64,000 nt of DNA from DATAEE01 sp036258175 (lineage in GTDB: Bacteria; Acidobacteriota; Vicinamibacteria; Vicinamibacterales; 2-12-FULL-66-21). The position numbers were made by a program, and so were the translations under genes. The stretch lies in contig DATAEE010000027.1 in the NCBI GenBank assembly GCA_036258175.1, positions 3,604 through 67,603 on the forward strand. Direction: 5' to 3'. Below, one piece after another: positions 52,980 to 62,406 of the stretch; the stretch's first letter is position 1; every line of letters begins with the position of its first letter. The notes beneath the pieces are model-generated. The model ran no database searches, had not been told where the DNA came from, and saw nothing but the letters and a program-made list of their open reading frames with translations.

Positions 52980-53558
52980 CTAGCGCCGTTCGCCGAGCGC
53001 TCGATCAATTTGCGGCACGAGCTCATCGTACATTTGGAGCAGCTGGGGCTCCCACAGCACGATGTCGCCGTAGTAGGAGGTCAAGCCCTCAAAGTTCTCT
53101 TCCATGGGGCGCAGGTAGATCGCCTGCATGATGCCTCCCGTCATTCCCAGATACGTCCGCTGCAGGCCGTAGGCGCGAGACAGTCCAAGAGCGAGGTCCG
53201 GGTCGATGTGTGCGAGCGCCTGCGTGGCCAGCGCAAGGTCCCACGCGGTCTGCTCGAAGAACACCGGCTGCAGTCCCCGGATCTGGATGTTCTCCGCTGT
53301 GCGCTTCTTCGGATCCGCTGCGAAGTAGGCTCTCAACTCCTTCAGCAGCCCGGCGTGATAGTCCTTCACGCCCTCGACAGCCTTGCGGTTCCTGAGAATC
53401 TCCGATCGGAAGCCGCGCAGCGATGCCTCCGCCAGTTCACGGTCGCGGGCACGCTCGCGCCACTGCTCGGCCATCAGCGCAAGGAACACCCCGAGGCTGA
53501 TGAGAACCACCTCGAGGACGATCTTCAGCAGCCAACCGGACCTGGACGCCTTGTCCAT
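52980..53558 (-). CDS. Membrane-anchored protein of unknown function
   Basis: 192 residues. One transmembrane helix at the N-terminus (IVLEVVLISLGVFLALMAEQ), followed by a charged helical body (LRGFRSEILRNRKAVEGVKD). A DUF6090-like layout is possible, not certain. It is the last gene of the minus-strand series starting with the PadR at 61286. Confidence 0.6.
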   Translation of the reverse strand: MDKASRSGWLLKIVLEVVLISLGVFLALMAEQWRERARDRELAEASLRGFRSEILRNRKAVEGVKDYHAGLLKELRAYFAADPKKRTAENIQIRGLQPVFFEQTAWDLALATQALAHIDPDLALGLSRAYGLQRTYLGMTGGIMQAIYLRPMEENFEGLTSYYGDIVLWEPQLLQMYDELVPQIDRALGERR

Positions 53559-53589
53559 GCGGGACGGATTCTATCCCGCAGCCGTCGGA

Positions 53590-55458
53590 TTAGGGCAACC
53601 GGAACGCCGCCATTTCCTCGCCGTTACGAACCAGGAGGACGTTGCCGACGAGCACGGGATGGTTCCAGGTCTTGCCCTCGATGGCCTTGAACCGCGCAAC
53701 CTCGGTGAACTGATCGGGAGTGGCCTTCACGAGCGCGAGCTCGCCTTCTTCCGACACCACCAGCAGCAGATCCTGTTCGGCAAGCAGAATCATCTGCCCG
53801 TTGCCGTAGCGTCCGCCCTTCCACTTGCGCGCGCCGTCCTGAAGATCGATGCACGAGAGGATGCTGCCATCGAAACCGAACGCGAGTCCCTTGTGGACCA
53901 CGAAGTCGTTGAAGTACGGCTTCAACCCGCGCGAGTTCCAGCGCTCCTGGAGCGTCCATCCGTCAGATCCGTGGGCGACCGCAACGCGGCGTATCCCGCC
54001 GCTACCCATTCCGTCGCCGTGAGCTAGAAGCACGTCGCCGTCCGCAGTTCGAGCCGGCTGCACGATGCTGACGCTCGGCTCCCCTGAATGCTCCCAGAGG
54101 ACCTTGCCGTCGGCCGGCGCGACGCTCGTCGTGCGACGTCCGCGCAGCAGCAACACCTGGTCGACGCCGTCAATCGTCATCAGATGCGGCGAGCTGTAAC
54201 CGGCACCCTCGGGTGGACCTATCCACCGCTGCTTGCCCGTGAGAGCGTCGTAAGCGATCAGGCGGCCGGAAACAGCGACGATGACCGTGTGGCCGACCAC
54301 CAGCGGCGAGCCGGCAAAACCCCACATCGGGATTTCCTCGTCCGTGTCGGCCGCCGCATTTCGCGACCAGATCCGGGCGCCGCTGCTGGCGTCCAGCGCG
54401 TTGACGACACCTGTCGCACCCATCGTGTAGACGCGGCCGCCGCTGAGAGTGGGCGTCGCGCGCGGGCCGGCGCCGGCGTTGGACTCCCAGAACCGTATCG
54501 GGTCGCGGTGTCTCCACACCGGCTTGCCCGAGGCCGCGTTGTAGGCGGCGACGATTTCATCCGGACCGCGCTGCTCCTGTGTGTAAATCAAGTCGCCGGA
54601 GACCGCGAAGGACGACCAACCCGGACCGATCGGCCGTCGCCACATCTCGACCGGCGGCGATTGAGACCAGTCGGTCTTGATTCTCACACCGGGGATGACA
54701 CTGTTGCGTCCGGGACCTCGGAAGCCCGGCCAGGTGGCTCGGGTCACAACGGCTGCCGGCGCAGGCGGTTCGATCTTCGCTGGCGCTGCGACGGCCGGCG
54801 CAACTGGCGCCGGCTTGGCGGAATCTTTCGTATCGACAGGCGGCTCGGCGGTTTTCTCCGCCGGAGTGTCGACCGGTGGCGGAGCCGGCGGTGGCGCCTT
54901 GGGTTCCTCGTCCGCCTGAGCGAGCAGTCGTTCTTCGGGAGTCGCCGTCCATCGCCAGTGGAAATCTGAACCGACGCCCCTGATGCCGTCGGTGCGCAAC
55001 AGCGTGAATGCCGCACACGTGATCACGGTGGCGGCCGCCATCGAAACGCGTCGCGGTGCGACGGTCAGGCGGCGGGTACTCACGGCCCACACGACCAACG
55101 CGAGGGTCAGCACCGGGAAGGCGTAGACCGGGAGCATCCTTCCCATCATGCCGCCCGCAATGGACGGGTGAACGACACGCTCTGTCACGGCAAGCGCAAC
55201 GGTCGCCAGGACGATGGCGCCTATGCGCTCGACCCAGGGCGCGCGGCTGAAGAACAGCCACCACAGAACGATCGCCAGCGCGCCAAGCATTCCTCCCATC
55301 ACCCCCAGCATCGCGATCGACAAACCGAAGATCGTGGCCTCGCCCGCGACGATGGGGAGGACAAACCGTGCGATCGCGACGAAGATCCCGAGGACTGCTC
55401 CGGGCCACAGGCGAAGAGGCTTGCGGGGCTTTGGGTTGTCGGTCTGTATGTTGGACAT
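53590..55458 (-). CDS. Membrane PQQ-like beta-propeller protein, copy 1
   Basis: 622 residues. About four transmembrane helices (to ~120), a Pro/Ala linker (PPPAPPPVDTPAEK), then an eight-blade PQQ-type propeller (WPGFRGPGRNSVIPGVRIKT, KPVWRHRDPIRFWESNAGAG, VVAVSGRLIAYDALTGKQRW). The catalytic residues of true PQQ dehydrogenases are not evident. A close paralogue is at 56502; between them is an acyl-CoA dehydrogenase-like gene. Confidence 0.85.
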   Translation of the reverse strand: MSNIQTDNPKPRKPLRLWPGAVLGIFVAIARFVLPIVAGEATIFGLSIAMLGVMGGMLGALAIVLWWLFFSRAPWVERIGAIVLATVALAVTERVVHPSIAGGMMGRMLPVYAFPVLTLALVVWAVSTRRLTVAPRRVSMAAATVITCAAFTLLRTDGIRGVGSDFHWRWTATPEERLLAQADEEPKAPPPAPPPVDTPAEKTAEPPVDTKDSAKPAPVAPAVAAPAKIEPPAPAAVVTRATWPGFRGPGRNSVIPGVRIKTDWSQSPPVEMWRRPIGPGWSSFAVSGDLIYTQEQRGPDEIVAAYNAASGKPVWRHRDPIRFWESNAGAGPRATPTLSGGRVYTMGATGVVNALDASSGARIWSRNAAADTDEEIPMWGFAGSPLVVGHTVIVAVSGRLIAYDALTGKQRWIGPPEGAGYSSPHLMTIDGVDQVLLLRGRRTTSVAPADGKVLWEHSGEPSVSIVQPARTADGDVLLAHGDGMGSGGIRRVAVAHGSDGWTLQERWNSRGLKPYFNDFVVHKGLAFGFDGSILSCIDLQDGARKWKGGRYGNGQMILLAEQDLLLVVSEEGELALVKATPDQFTEVARFKAIEGKTWNHPVLVGNVLLVRNGEEMAAFRLP

Positions 55459-55476
55459 AACCTTATGGAAGCACTG

Positions 55477-56505
55477 TCAGGCAGCGCCGATGCTGCGCAG
55501 GATGACCTCGTCCGCCGTCGGTTGCGCCTTGATATAACCGAGCTCGCTCGCGTCGGATCCACTCAATGACGATCCACTCAATGCCGCCATCGTCGCCTGC
55601 GCCATCAAAGATACGCGCAGTTTCATCGTGCTGGTCGCTTTCTTCAATGGCTCGACGTCGGAGCCCAATGAAAACTCGTCGAGCAGGCGGAGCGCGTACT
55701 CGCGCAGCTGAGACACTTCGTTGAGGCTCACCACCTGTTCGGCCGTTCGGCGAAGTCCCCAGACCTCATGCAGCCGGTGGAGCCGAGCGAGATACACCTC
55801 GGCAAGAAACAGATGAAACCAGCATCGTTGATAGTCCGACGTGCAGTGCAGCGCGTCATCGTTCGAGACGATGACATAGCGGCCGCGAGGTACCCGGTGA
55901 CCCACGAAGGTCACCGCCGACGTGTCAGACAGCCGCATCGTTCCAGTGAATCTCCATGGCCCGATTCGGACCGAATCGGCCCGCAGGTCGGCGGCACACA
56001 GGACGGTATCGCTGCTGTCCGCGAGCGGCGCCTTGAAGAGGACGAGATCGGCGACTGTCGCGAGCGACATGTATTCAAAGGTTCCATCCAGCCGAACGCC
56101 GTCCGCGTTGTGACGTGCCACGACCGAATGGTCGGCCTGGCGTGTGCGTTCGCTCCCTGCATTGGCCAGGATCAGCGAGCGGTTCCTGATCGTTCGCAGG
56201 AGAATCGCGCGCTGAAATCTCGCGACGCTCATCAGTGGCAGCGGAACGCACTGCAGCGCACAAAGCGGATAGAGGTGCATCGCCACGGCGATGCCCAGCG
56301 GCAGGCAATTCGCACCGAGAAGCCTGGCCGTTGTGGCCGCCGATTTGAAGACGATCGAAGGACGTCCTGACGGCGCCGGATACATCTGCAGTTGCGGGCA
56401 GAGTCGTTCGAACCCGTGTCGGTACGCTTCGCGCGCGGCACTTTGATCATCCGCACGGTTGACGCCCTCGACGAGCTCCGCGATAAGGTCGATCATCGGC
56501 GTCAC
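55477..56505 (-). CDS. Acyl-CoA dehydrogenase-like protein
   Basis: 342 residues, divergent from the family. The order of a helical start, a beta middle (DGVRLDGTFEYMSLATVADL, then SDTSAVTFVGHRVPRGRYVI) and a helical end fits the ACAD fold, but the N-terminal part is short. FAD contact residues are not clear, so activity is uncertain. It overlaps the preceding PQQ gene by 4 bases (ATGA). The role with the flanking PQQ proteins is unknown. Confidence 0.6.
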   Translation of the reverse strand: MTPMIDLIAELVEGVNRADDQSAAREAYRHGFERLCPQLQMYPAPSGRPSIVFKSAATTARLLGANCLPLGIAVAMHLYPLCALQCVPLPLMSVARFQRAILLRTIRNRSLILANAGSERTRQADHSVVARHNADGVRLDGTFEYMSLATVADLVLFKAPLADSSDTVLCAADLRADSVRIGPWRFTGTMRLSDTSAVTFVGHRVPRGRYVIVSNDDALHCTSDYQRCWFHLFLAEVYLARLHRLHEVWGLRRTAEQVVSLNEVSQLREYALRLLDEFSLGSDVEPLKKATSTMKLRVSLMAQATMAALSGSSLSGSDASELGYIKAQPTADEVILRSIGAA

Positions 56506-58277
56506 TGGCTTGCGCGCGTCAGCCGGAACGCGGCCATCTCCTCGCCGTTGCGGACCAGCAGGACATTGCCCACCAGCACAGGATGGTTCCAGGTCTTGCC
56601 GTGGATCGCTGGAACGCGCGCCAGCTCGGTAAATTGATCCGGTGTTGCCTTGACGAGCGCGAGCTCACCCTCGTCCGACAACACGAGCAGGAGGTCCTGC
56701 TCCGGTAGCAGGATGAGCTGTCCGTTGCCGTAGCGTCCGCCCTTCCACTTGCGTGCGCCGTCCTGAAGATCGATGCATGCGAGGATGCGGCCATCGAAGC
56801 CGAAGGCATGTCCCTCGTGCACGACAAAATCATTGAAATACGGCTTCAGCCCGGTGGAGGTCCAGCGCTCTTCGACCGTCCATCCTGCCGCTCCGTGCTC
56901 GACCGCGAGGCGGCGTGTGCCGCTGTCCGAGCTTGCGGAGATCAGAAGGCCACCGTCCGGCGTCATGGCCGGCTGCACGATCGGGAGTCCTCTCCAGCGA
57001 TGCTCCCAGAGCAGCTTGCCGTCGGCTGGTGAGAAGCTGCGCGCGCCCTCGCCACCCATCAGCACCACCTGCGCGATCCCGTCGATCGTCGCCAGCTGCG
57101 GCGAGCTGTAGCTCCCGGCGCCGGTGGGGCCGAGCCATCGCGGCTTACCGGTCGCGAGGTCATAGCCAATGAGCCTGCCGTACACCGCGGCGATGAGGAC
57201 GTCGCCAACGACCAGCGGCGAGCTCGAGAAACCCCAGTACGGAACCTCGACCTCGGTGTCGGCTGCCGCGTTCCGCGACCAGAGGACGGCGCCGTCACGA
57301 TCGTCGAGCGCGTTCGCTATTCCCGTCGCGCCAAACGTGTAGACGCGACCGTCGCTGAGGGTTGGCGTGCCGCGCGGGCCGGCGCCTGCATTCGCTTCGA
57401 AGAACCGGACCGGATCGCGGTGGACCCACACGGGCGCGCCGGTGCTCGCTCTGTAACACGCGACGACCTCGTCGTCGCCCCGCTGCTCCTGGGTGTAAAT
57501 CAAATCGCCGCGAACGGCGAACGATGACCACCCCGGTCCGATCGAACGGCGCCACATCTCGACCGGCGGCGAGGCGGACCAATCGGTCGCGATGCGGATG
57601 CCGCGCGTCAGTCCATCGCGGTCCGGCCCACGAAAGCCAGGCCATTCGACCCTGGCCGGCACTGCTGCGGGCGGCGACGTGAGAACGGCGGGCGCCGTTC
57701 GCACAACATCGACAGGCTGCTCCTTTGGAGGCGCCGCAGTTGGCATAGCGGGCGGAGGCGCGGGCGTCTCGCTCGTTACGGCCTGCGTGAGGAGCCGCTC
57801 CTCGGAGCTCTTCGCCCATCGCCAGCGGAACATCGCGTAGTGATCGCCGCTGATACCGTCCATCCGGACGAGCGTCCAGACTCCGCAAGCAAACAAAATG
57901 ATGGCGGCCATCCCTGCGCGCCGGGTGCCCTCAGACAGCCGGCGTGTCACTGCCGTGCCGGCGACCAATGCAACAGACATCGCCGGCACGACGTAAGCGA
58001 CGAGCCAGAACGGCCCCATCGACTCATGCCTGAGCATCCACGCTGCCCCGACGCCCGCGACCATGAGGAGAAGGGTTCCCAGGCGCTCCGACCAGCGCAC
58101 CCGGCTGAAGAACGTCCACCACACGAGGATGAGCGCGGCGATGCCGAGCATCCACTGCATTCCGAGTGCAAAGCCGGCGAATCCGGGAACGACGGCTTTC
58201 ACGCCGAATCGGGCGATGCACAACAGCACCACCGCGATCAGGCCCGGCCACAGCCGAATGGGCTTACGGGAAGTCAT
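56502..58277 (-). CDS. Membrane PQQ-like beta-propeller protein, copy 2
   Basis: 591 residues, the same architecture as the copy at 53590 (membrane helices, Pro/Ala linker, propeller with WPGFRGPDRDGLTRGIRI and LIYTQEQRGDDEVVACYRAS). The two share almost identical ends and many long identical runs, so they arose by duplication. It follows the ADOP permease by 8 bases. Confidence 0.85.
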   Translation of the reverse strand: MTSRKPIRLWPGLIAVVLLCIARFGVKAVVPGFAGFALGMQWMLGIAALILVWWTFFSRVRWSERLGTLLLMVAGVGAAWMLRHESMGPFWLVAYVVPAMSVALVAGTAVTRRLSEGTRRAGMAAIILFACGVWTLVRMDGISGDHYAMFRWRWAKSSEERLLTQAVTSETPAPPPAMPTAAPPKEQPVDVVRTAPAVLTSPPAAVPARVEWPGFRGPDRDGLTRGIRIATDWSASPPVEMWRRSIGPGWSSFAVRGDLIYTQEQRGDDEVVACYRASTGAPVWVHRDPVRFFEANAGAGPRGTPTLSDGRVYTFGATGIANALDDRDGAVLWSRNAAADTEVEVPYWGFSSSPLVVGDVLIAAVYGRLIGYDLATGKPRWLGPTGAGSYSSPQLATIDGIAQVVLMGGEGARSFSPADGKLLWEHRWRGLPIVQPAMTPDGGLLISASSDSGTRRLAVEHGAAGWTVEERWTSTGLKPYFNDFVVHEGHAFGFDGRILACIDLQDGARKWKGGRYGNGQLILLPEQDLLLVLSDEGELALVKATPDQFTELARVPAIHGKTWNHPVLVGNVLLVRNGEEMAAFRLTRASQ

Positions 58278-58285
58278 TGGATGGG

Positions 58286-60922
58286 CTACTCCGACCGCAG
58301 CGCCTGGAGCACGTCGACGCGCGACGCGCGGGCGGCGGGCATCAGCGAAGCGATGACGGCTGCGCCGACGAGCACAGTGGCTGCAGCGACGATCGGCAAC
58401 GGACCGGGAAGGCGCACGTTCTCCACGTAGCTGGTCACGATTCCGCCGAACGCATAGCCTCCGGCCGCGCCCGCCAGGATCCCGCCTGCGACCATCACCA
58501 GTCCTTCCGACAGGACGCGCATCAACAGCGCGCGCGGCGACGAGCCGACGGCCAGCCGCACGCCGAACTCGCGGGTGCGAGCGCTAACCGAGAACGCCAG
58601 CACGCCTCCGACGCCGACGACGGCGATCAACAACGCGACGCCGGCGAAACCCGTCAAGACGAAGGCGTTCAGCCGCTCCGGCGCGAGCACTTCCGCGCGC
58701 ACGTCCTCGAGCGTCGCGGCGCGCTCGACCGGCTGCTCAGCTGACATGCTGCGGATTACACGAGTGATGGGTGGCACCAGCGCGTACGGATCGTCAGACG
58801 CGTGCACGAACAACCGGCCCGCGAAGCGCATCTGATAGACCGGGTGATAGATCGTGAGCGCCGGCCCCGGCACCACGTTCTCGTCGTCCACATCCGCCAC
58901 GACGCCGACGATGCGCCTCGGCTGCGGTTTTCCGAAGAGGGATTCGGTCCACCACAGTTTCCGGTTGACCGCCTCCCCGTTGGGGAACACCCGCTTCGCG
59001 ACGCTCTCGCTGATGATCGCGACGGGCTCATCTCCGGCGCGATCCTCATCCGTGAAATCGCGCCCGGCGACGAAGGGCACGCCGAGTACCGCGAAGAAGC
59101 GCGGCGCCACGATACGGAGGCGCGCGTGCGGATTCTCCTCGCCGTCCGCGGGCGTGTAGCCCTCAGCGGTGAACTGGAGCCGCGGAAAGGTCCCGGCGTC
59201 GCGCCACGGAACGAAGCTCCCGAGCGAGACGCCTTCGACGCCTGGCAGCTCGTCGATCCGTCGTGTCATCTCGCGATGGAAGTCCATCTCCTTTGCGTCC
59301 GACGCGGCAAGGGCCGCCATCGGAACATCGAACGCAAGCACTTGCCGCATGTCGTAGCCCGTGTTCGTCGTCTGCAGCGCGACCAGCGCTGCGAGCAGCG
59401 TGCCCGCCGCCGCAAGGAGCACGAACGAAAACGCGATCTGGACCGTCGCGAAGGCCCGCAGACGGCGATTGGTCCCAGGCGTTATCCGTACGCCGCCGCT
59501 CGTCCCTCGACTTTGCTCAGGGCGTCCCGAGCGATAGTCGAGGGACGGCAGCCGCGGGATGTAGGCCAGCAGCACGGCGGCAGCCATCGCCAGCCCTGCG
59601 CCCACCGCGAGCAGGCTCGAATCGACCGTAACCTCGAGCGCGCGCACGGAGAAGCGCGCTGCAAACTGCGCGACCACGCTGACGAGCGGGCGCGCAATCA
59701 GGACGCCAAGAACCGCGCCGGCCCCGCACAGCACGAGGCTCTCGGCGAGCAGCGTGCGCCGCAGAGCGCCGCGGCTCCCGCCAAGCGCGGCGCGTACCGC
59801 AAGCTCCCCTTCGCGGCGCACGGAGCGCGCCAGAATCAGGTTCGCCACGTTCGAGCAGGCGATGATGAAAACCACCCCCGCGGCCGCGAGCAGCACGAGC
59901 AGGATGGTCCGCGCCGGCGCCGCAATCTGCTCGCGCAGACGTGTAACGCTCACGCGGCCGTCGGCCCGAGCCGAGTACGCCTCCGGGTGCTCGCGCATCA
60001 TCGCGGCGTGTGCCGCGGCGACGTCGGCGTGCGCATCTTCGACCGACGCCCCGGGCGCGAGCCGGCCAAACAGCTCCGTCATCCGGTGGGTGCGGTCGGT
60101 CACCATCGTCGCGCCGAGATGATGAGGGCTGGTCACGACGTTCGCGATGATCTCGGTGTCGGCGGGATATGGCACCGATGGCTCGAGCACGCCGACGACC
60201 GTCGCCGAGATCCGTCCCAGCCGGATGGTCTTTCCGACGATCGACGGGTCGCTCTTCAGCGACGTCGTCCAGAACCTGTGGGTCAGGACGACTACGGCGG
60301 CCGCCTTGGGTCCGTCATCCGACGCATTAAGCAGACGCCCGAGCACCGGCCGGAGGCCCATCACGTCGAAGTACGAGCCCCCGACGACGCCCGCCTGGAC
60401 GATGCGTGGCTCGCCAAACCCGATCAGGTTGAAATCGATCGTCGAGAAATCTCCCCAGGAGGCGATCGTGGTGACGCGTGACTTCAGGTCCTGAATCTCG
60501 GGCACCGAGAAGAGCGTGTTTGTTGTGCCGAGCCCGGGCGCGCTCTGCCGGATGTAGACCAGGCGGTCTTCGCCGCGATTGACGAGCGGCCGCAGCAGCA
60601 CGCCGCGGACGACGCTAAAGATGGCGGCGTTGGCGCCGATACCGAGCGCAAGCGTCACGATGACGGTGGCCGACATGCCTTTGGCGCGGCGGAGCGAGCG
60701 CATGGCGACCCGCATTTCCTGCCCGAGGGCAGCGGCTGCGTCGAACCAGCGGGTGTACCAGACGCGCCGCATCGAATCGCGCACCGCGGGGATGTAGCCG
60801 AGCTCGTTCAGTGCGGCCAGCCGCGCAGCTTTTGGATCTTCGCCGCGCTCGACTCGTTCCTTGATGCTCAGAGCCAGGTGGCCGCGGATCTCGTCGTCGA
60901 GCTCGCGCTCGTCGGGGCGCAT
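58286..60922 (-). CDS. ADOP-family MacB/FtsX-type ABC permease (second)
   Basis: 878 residues. Permease core with two FtsX domains; start EIRGHLALSIKERVERGEDP, ATP-independent MacB periplasmic modules (VSVTRLREQIAAPARTILLV, VFIIACSNVANLILARS) and a C-terminal FtsX half ending VLQALRSE. It needs an ATPase encoded elsewhere. It follows a PadR gene by 4 bases, and leads a six-gene series. Confidence 0.9.
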   Translation of the reverse strand: MRPDERELDDEIRGHLALSIKERVERGEDPKAARLAALNELGYIPAVRDSMRRVWYTRWFDAAAALGQEMRVAMRSLRRAKGMSATVIVTLALGIGANAAIFSVVRGVLLRPLVNRGEDRLVYIRQSAPGLGTTNTLFSVPEIQDLKSRVTTIASWGDFSTIDFNLIGFGEPRIVQAGVVGGSYFDVMGLRPVLGRLLNASDDGPKAAAVVVLTHRFWTTSLKSDPSIVGKTIRLGRISATVVGVLEPSVPYPADTEIIANVVTSPHHLGATMVTDRTHRMTELFGRLAPGASVEDAHADVAAAHAAMMREHPEAYSARADGRVSVTRLREQIAAPARTILLVLLAAAGVVFIIACSNVANLILARSVRREGELAVRAALGGSRGALRRTLLAESLVLCGAGAVLGVLIARPLVSVVAQFAARFSVRALEVTVDSSLLAVGAGLAMAAAVLLAYIPRLPSLDYRSGRPEQSRGTSGGVRITPGTNRRLRAFATVQIAFSFVLLAAAGTLLAALVALQTTNTGYDMRQVLAFDVPMAALAASDAKEMDFHREMTRRIDELPGVEGVSLGSFVPWRDAGTFPRLQFTAEGYTPADGEENPHARLRIVAPRFFAVLGVPFVAGRDFTDEDRAGDEPVAIISESVAKRVFPNGEAVNRKLWWTESLFGKPQPRRIVGVVADVDDENVVPGPALTIYHPVYQMRFAGRLFVHASDDPYALVPPITRVIRSMSAEQPVERAATLEDVRAEVLAPERLNAFVLTGFAGVALLIAVVGVGGVLAFSVSARTREFGVRLAVGSSPRALLMRVLSEGLVMVAGGILAGAAGGYAFGGIVTSYVENVRLPGPLPIVAAATVLVGAAVIASLMPAARASRVDVLQALRSE

Positions 60923-60926
60923 TGCG

Positions 60927-61286
60927 CTACTCCTCCCCTGCCTGCGCCGGGTTCATGATCCGGCCGATGGCGCGAACGAGCTGCGACCACCGGTCCGCTT
61001 CGCGAGACAACTGCGCTTTTCCTGTGGCGGTGAGCCGGTAGTACTTCGCACGCTGATTCGCTTCACTGACGGCCCATTCGGACTTCAGCCAGCCCCGCTT
61101 TTCGAGGCGGTGCAAGGCCGGGTACAGCGAGCCGGTTTCGACCTTGAGGAGATCCTCCGACTGCGTGCGAATGGCCTGGCCGATGCCATGGCCGTGCTGC
61201 GGACCCCACTGGAGGGTACGGAGAACGAGCATGTCGAGCGTGCCCTGCAGCAGCTCCAGGCGCTGATCGTCGGGTGTTCTGGCCAT
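60927..61286 (-). CDS. PadR-family repressor, with paired operator
   Basis: 119 residues from ATG 61286. Winged helix with LQGTLDMLVLRTLQWGPQHG, HGIGQAIRTQSEDLLKVE and SLYPALHRLEKRGWLKSEW. It directly follows a paired GTAGACNGTCTAC operator (61291-61325), so autoregulation of this operon is likely. Alternative in-frame codons up to 61388 would place the operator inside the coding region and are less likely. Confidence 0.92.
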   Translation of the reverse strand: MARTPDDQRLELLQGTLDMLVLRTLQWGPQHGHGIGQAIRTQSEDLLKVETGSLYPALHRLEKRGWLKSEWAVSEANQRAKYYRLTATGKAQLSREADRWSQLVRAIGRIMNPAQAGEE

Positions 61287-61290
61287 GGTT

Positions 61291-61325
61291 GTAGACAGTC
61301 TACGGCTTAGACGTAGACCGTCTAC
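61291..61325 (-). promoter_or_regulatory. Paired PadR-type operator (GTAGACNGTCTAC x2)
   Basis: GTAGACAGTCTAC at 61291-61303 and GTAGACCGTCTAC at 61313-61325 are perfect palindromes 22 bp apart. They end 5 bases upstream of the PadR start. PadR proteins bind paired palindromes of about this size at their own promoters, from family knowledge. Confidence 0.82.
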
Positions 61326-61392
61326 AGCGTGTTCCTGCCACCCTGACATTTCCTTGACGTTCAGTTCCACGCCCGAACGGCGCTCCAACGCG

Positions 61393-61417
61393 GGCGTCCT
61401 AACTAATAAAGGACGCC
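61393..61417 (+). ncRNA. Hairpin in the leader of the DUF4136 gene
   Basis: GGCGTCC (61393-61399) and GGACGCC (61411-61417) can pair across an 11-base loop (TAACTAATAAA). It lies before the GTG at 61456. There is no riboswitch signature; regulation of stability or translation is possible but unproven. Confidence 0.4.
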
Positions 61418-61455
61418 GACGCGCCTACCCGTCGGGCTCCTCGGAGGTAACAGTC

Positions 61456-62040
61456 GTGCTGGGCAAACTTTCTCTCTCATCCTTACTTGTTGTGGCGTTT
61501 CCGCTCGTCGCGCTGGCGGACGTGCGCGCCGACCTCGACCGCCACAAGGACTTCGGGCAGTACCGAACGTTTAATGTCGAGGTCGGTGCTCTGGTTCGGC
61601 CCGACGGTTCGGTCGATGAAACGAACACGCTCGCCGAGAATCGTATCCGCAACGCCGTGACGAGCGAGCTCCTCGCGCGTGGCCTCGAGCCGACCGACGA
61701 AAGCCCGAGCCTGATCGTCCACGTCTCCGGACGCGACTCGGAACGCGTCTCGCTGATCAGCACCGCACCGGTTTATCCGCGCTATTATTGGCGGCGGCGC
61801 TTTGCCTACTGGGGTGGTCCGTATCGCTACGGTTACTGGGGAGCGCCGTACTACGGTGACGTCTGGACGCGCCGCTATCTCGAGGGCGCTCTAACGGTTG
61901 ATGTCATCGATCATCGGACCGGCGACCTCGTTTACCGCGCACGGGTCACTGACGAAGTCGGGAAGGACCTGGACAAGCAGGTTGCGAAGTCAATCGACAA
62001 GGCGTTCAAGAAGTTCCCAGTGAAGGAACTCGAGCGGTAA
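61456..62040 (+). CDS. DUF4136 family secreted protein (second)
   Basis: 194 residues from GTG 61456, chosen because GGAGG sits 7 bases upstream at 61444-61448. Signal peptide VLGKLSLSSLLVVAFPLVAL, then DVRADLDRHKDFGQYRTFNV, a Tyr/Arg segment (YPRYYWRRRFAYWGGPYRYG), and LTVDVIDHRTGDLVYRARVT with SIDKAFKKFPV at the end. It is a distant paralogue of the gene at 27126. Confidence 0.88.
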   Translation: MLGKLSLSSLLVVAFPLVALADVRADLDRHKDFGQYRTFNVEVGALVRPDGSVDETNTLAENRIRNAVTSELLARGLEPTDESPSLIVHVSGRDSERVSLISTAPVYPRYYWRRRFAYWGGPYRYGYWGAPYYGDVWTRRYLEGALTVDVIDHRTGDLVYRARVTDEVGKDLDKQVAKSIDKAFKKFPVKELER

Positions 62041-62048
62041 CAGGCGTT

Positions 62049-62084
62049 GGAGCTCACCTGGGCTGTCATTCCCAGGTGAGCTCC
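62049..62084 (+). terminator. Strong hairpin after the DUF4136 gene
   Basis: GGAGCTCACCTGGG pairs perfectly with CCCAGGTGAGCTCC across an 8-base loop (CTGTCATT), 14 bp in all, 8 bases after the stop. There is no T-tract, so it may be a stabilising 3' hairpin or a Rho-linked terminator. Confidence 0.7.
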
Positions 62085-62109
62085 GAGTTGCAGCATCCCA
62101 GAATGTGGC

Positions 62110-62155
62110 ACGACGCTTTAGCGTCGTCGGACCACGTGGCACGACCCTTAGGGTC
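62110..62155. repeat. Two short palindromes with TGGCACGAC
   Basis: ACGACGCTTTAGCGTCGT (62110-62127) and GACCCTTAGGGTC (62143-62155) each follow TGGCAC. They look like copies of a small dispersed palindrome family. They lack GC at -12, so they are not sigma54 promoters. The remaining 62156-62406 holds a short Tat-like reading frame and a ribosome site before the phosphatase. Confidence 0.55.
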
Positions 62156-62187
62156 TTCCGTCGTCCGTTAGGGTAAGCTTGCGACCG

Positions 62188-62376
62188 GTGCTCGACCGAC
62201 GTCACTTTCTCGGCTCCGCTGCTGCCACCGCGGCTTTCTTTGCCATGCCAGACCCACACAACGGTGCGCGCGTGTATCGCACCGCCGGTGCGGGTCGCGG
62301 GCCAAAGACCACCAAGTACCAGTTCGCGGATTACCCGCACGAGCTCGGCGTCGAAGAGCGCTGCAGCTGCGCTTGA
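62188..62376 (+). CDS. Short reading frame with Tat-like signal
   Basis: 62 residues from GTG 62188 (TTG at 62179 possible). LDRRHFLGSAAATAAFF resembles a Tat signal peptide, but the mature part (PHNGARVYRTAGAGRGPKTT) has no known family. It may be the 5' remnant of a gene or chance. Confidence 0.3.
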   Translation: MLDRRHFLGSAAATAAFFAMPDPHNGARVYRTAGAGRGPKTTKYQFADYPHELGVEERCSCA

Positions 62377-62406
62377 CACGCGTCCCACTCGAAGGGGGTC
62401 GTCGCC

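Noticed and set aside
58802..60481. 559-codon reading frame opposite the second ADOP permease
   Set aside because: Shadow frame; basic low-complexity composition and no motif.
61411..61424. GG-N10-GC match before the 61456 gene
   Set aside because: Only the core spacing fits; the flanks do not match and no TCCGG box is near.
62107..62150. Two TGGCACGAC matches resembling -24 elements
   Set aside because: Neither has GC at the right distance, and both belong to small palindromes.
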